The notes under the pieces: generated by a model
Database searches by the model: none
Told to the model about the DNA's origin: nothing
The model's input: only the letters and a program-made list of their open reading frames with translations
Shown here: positions 62,880 to 64,000 of the stretch, piece after piece
How the letters are laid out: every line of letters begins with the position of its first letter
Position numbering within the stretch: the stretch's first letter is position 1
NCBI RefSeq assembly: GCF_001591605.1
Contig: NZ_BCVF01000018.1
Span: forward strand, 1-64,000
Direction: 5' to 3'
DNA from: Bacillus badius NBRC 15713
GTDB taxonomy: Bacteria; Bacillota; Bacilli; Bacillales; Domibacillaceae
Length of the DNA: 64,000 nt
Translations under genes and position numbers: made by a program

Positions 62880-64000
62880 ATGAAAAAGGTTTTTCAAATT
62901 TATAAGGATGACTGGAAAAGAATTTTCAGTGTACCAACTGGGATTCTGCTCACCATAGCCATTATGTTTTTGCCATCTGTTTATGCTTGGGTGAATATTA
63001 AAGCGATGTGGGATCCTTATCAAGATACCTCGGGACTGAAAATCGCCGTAACCAATTTGGATAAAGGCGGAGAAGTCAGGGGCAAGCAATTAAATGTCGG
63101 AAAAGAAGTAGAGGAGAATTTAAAGAAAAATAAAAAGCTGGGCTGGACGTTTGTTTCTCAGGAAGAGGCAGAGCGCGGCGTCAAGCAAGGAGACTACTAT
63201 GCCAGCTTATTAATTCCTGAAGACTTTTCCAGCAAAATGGCCAGTGTGCTGTCCAAAAATCCGGAACGGGCAGAGATCCTGTACACCGTGAATGAAAAGC
63301 TCAATGCGGTAGCGCCGAAAATCACTGGAAAGGGTGCAGCGAGCATCGTTGAGGAAGTAAGCGAGAACTTCACCAAGGAAGTGGATCAGGCGGTGTTAAC
63401 TGAGTTCAACAAGGCCGGAATTGAGCTGGAAAGAGAGCTGCCGACAATCCGCAATATCGAGAGCAAAGTGTTTGCGTTAGAAAAGCAGCTGCCGCAGTTA
63501 AAGGCAATGGGCAACAAAATCATTGCTCTTGATGAAAAGATGCCGGAGCTTAAAGAAAAAAGCCAAAAAATTGTCGAGCTGGAGAAGGAACTGCCAAAAA
63601 TCAATGAAGTTGGCAATAGTGTTTTAAAAGTAGAAGAGAACCTCCCGAAATTGAGGGAGGTAGGAAACGAAATTTTGGTCATTCAAAAGAAGCTGCCTAC
63701 GATCGAGCGGGCAGCCGACAAAGTAGTGGAAATCGATAAAAACTTTTATCGGATTGAGCAAGCGGTGGATAAAGGCATTGAAGACGCACAGAAGGCCAAC
63801 AAAATTGTGGCGGCCGCCCAGCAGGAGCTGCCTAAGGTAGCGAAGATTGCGGAAGGGGGAAGTGCGTTTGCCAATGAACTCAATGACTTCCTGCAGAAAA
63901 ACGATGGGGCGTTTGAGACAGTTGCGCCGGTCATTAAGCAAAACTTAACACTCATGCAGCAAATAGCTGATTCCGCTGTTCAACTGACAGAGGCGATCCA
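62880..64000 (+). CDS. yhgE: YhgE/Pip-family membrane protein, truncated by the window end
   Basis: At least 373 residues, continuing beyond the window. N-terminal helix (PTGILLTIAIMFLPSVYAW) after FQIYKDDWKRIF, then the outer domain with GLKIAVTNLDKGGEVRGKQL and GDYYASLLIPEDFS, all typical of YhgE/Pip. Residues 187-288 are six exact 17-residue repeats, each opening LP or MP. Homologues include phage infection protein Pip and type VII secretion-linked EsaA/YueB relatives; the exact role is unknown. AGAGG precedes ATG at 62880. Confidence 0.9.
   Translation, partial: MKKVFQIYKDDWKRIFSVPTGILLTIAIMFLPSVYAWVNIKAMWDPYQDTSGLKIAVTNLDKGGEVRGKQLNVGKEVEENLKKNKKLGWTFVSQEEAERGVKQGDYYASLLIPEDFSSKMASVLSKNPERAEILYTVNEKLNAVAPKITGKGAASIVEEVSENFTKEVDQAVLTEFNKAGIELERELPTIRNIESKVFALEKQLPQLKAMGNKIIALDEKMPELKEKSQKIVELEKELPKINEVGNSVLKVEENLPKLREVGNEILVIQKKLPTIERAADKVVEIDKNFYRIEQAVDKGIEDAQKANKIVAAAQQELPKVAKIAEGGSAFANELNDFLQKNDGAFETVAPVIKQNLTLMQQIADSAVQLTEAI
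63438..63743 (+). repeat. Six tandem 17-residue (51-base) repeats in the YhgE-like protein
   Basis: Units begin LPTIRNIESK, LPQLKAMGNK, MPELKEKSQK, LPKINEVGNS, LPKLREVGNE and LPTIERAADK; each is exactly 17 residues with no gaps. They form a regular coiled-coil-like rod; nucleotide identity between units is modest, so the duplication is old. Confidence 0.85.

Noticed and set aside
63438-63743. Tandem repeat as a CRISPR array
   Set aside because: The repeats are protein-level with diverged DNA, no spacers, and lie in frame in a YhgE-like gene; no cas genes are seen.

Overview
The window looks like chromosomal DNA of an endospore-forming Bacillaceae bacterium (Bacillus/Domibacillus-like; inferred from gene content, not from a marker gene). 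The pointers are a T-box-controlled thrS, a sigV-rsiV-oatA lysozyme-resistance set, a SinR/SinI pair, lutR-lutP-lutABC lactate genes with a CcpA-like cre site, strong AGGAGG ribosome sites and rho-independent terminators. I see no rRNA, tRNA, transposase, prophage or CRISPR array.

Layout. 0-9.4 kb: a beta-helix protein, a membrane protein, a nonsense-interrupted dehydrogenase, a MocR-type regulator, a carboxypeptidase whose signal peptide is out of frame, and the cadmium-resistance pair cadC-cadA. 9.4-12 kb: thrS (minus strand) behind two tandem near-identical T-box leaders. 12-16 kb: sigV, rsiV and oatA, with similar ECF-type promoters before sigV and oatA. 16-17.6 kb: a broken acetyltransferase carrying a 44-bp perfect palindrome, then two small membrane proteins.

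17.6-38 kb is the most interesting part: an exopolysaccharide locus with its own regulatory block. It has a 1729-residue protein (kinase-like domain without catalytic residues, ATPase, helical repeats, GAF, histidine kinase), an OmpR-type response regulator, and between them on the opposite strand a 50-residue SinI-like antirepressor. A small Xre repressor follows, then a divergent control region full of TTGTTC/GAACAA boxes, then nine polysaccharide genes (epimerase, chain-length protein, degenerate tyrosine kinase, flippase, polymerase, two glycosyltransferases, priming transferase, GDP-mannose synthase), a beta-helix protein, SinR and phosphohexomutase. I infer a local circuit: sensor and response regulator raise SinI, SinI titrates SinR, and the polysaccharide operon is released.

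38-48 kb: lactate use (lutR, lutP, lutABC) followed by pyruvate carboxylase, with LutR-type palindromes before lutP and lutABC and a one-mismatch copy before pyruvate carboxylase. Together these would take up lactate, oxidise it to pyruvate and carboxylate that to oxaloacetate. 48-54 kb: a two-component system divergent from an ABC exporter and two PH-domain membrane proteins. 54-58.5 kb: an AT-rich stretch with a PhzF-like enzyme and a TetR operon of tiny membrane proteins. 58-64 kb: a lipoprotein, MarR and DUF3147 pair, acetyltransferase, AtoE-type fatty-acid transporter and the start of a YhgE/Pip protein with six 17-residue repeats.

At least six genes carry reading-frame lesions, several at short homopolymers, so part of this pattern could be sequencing error rather than biology.
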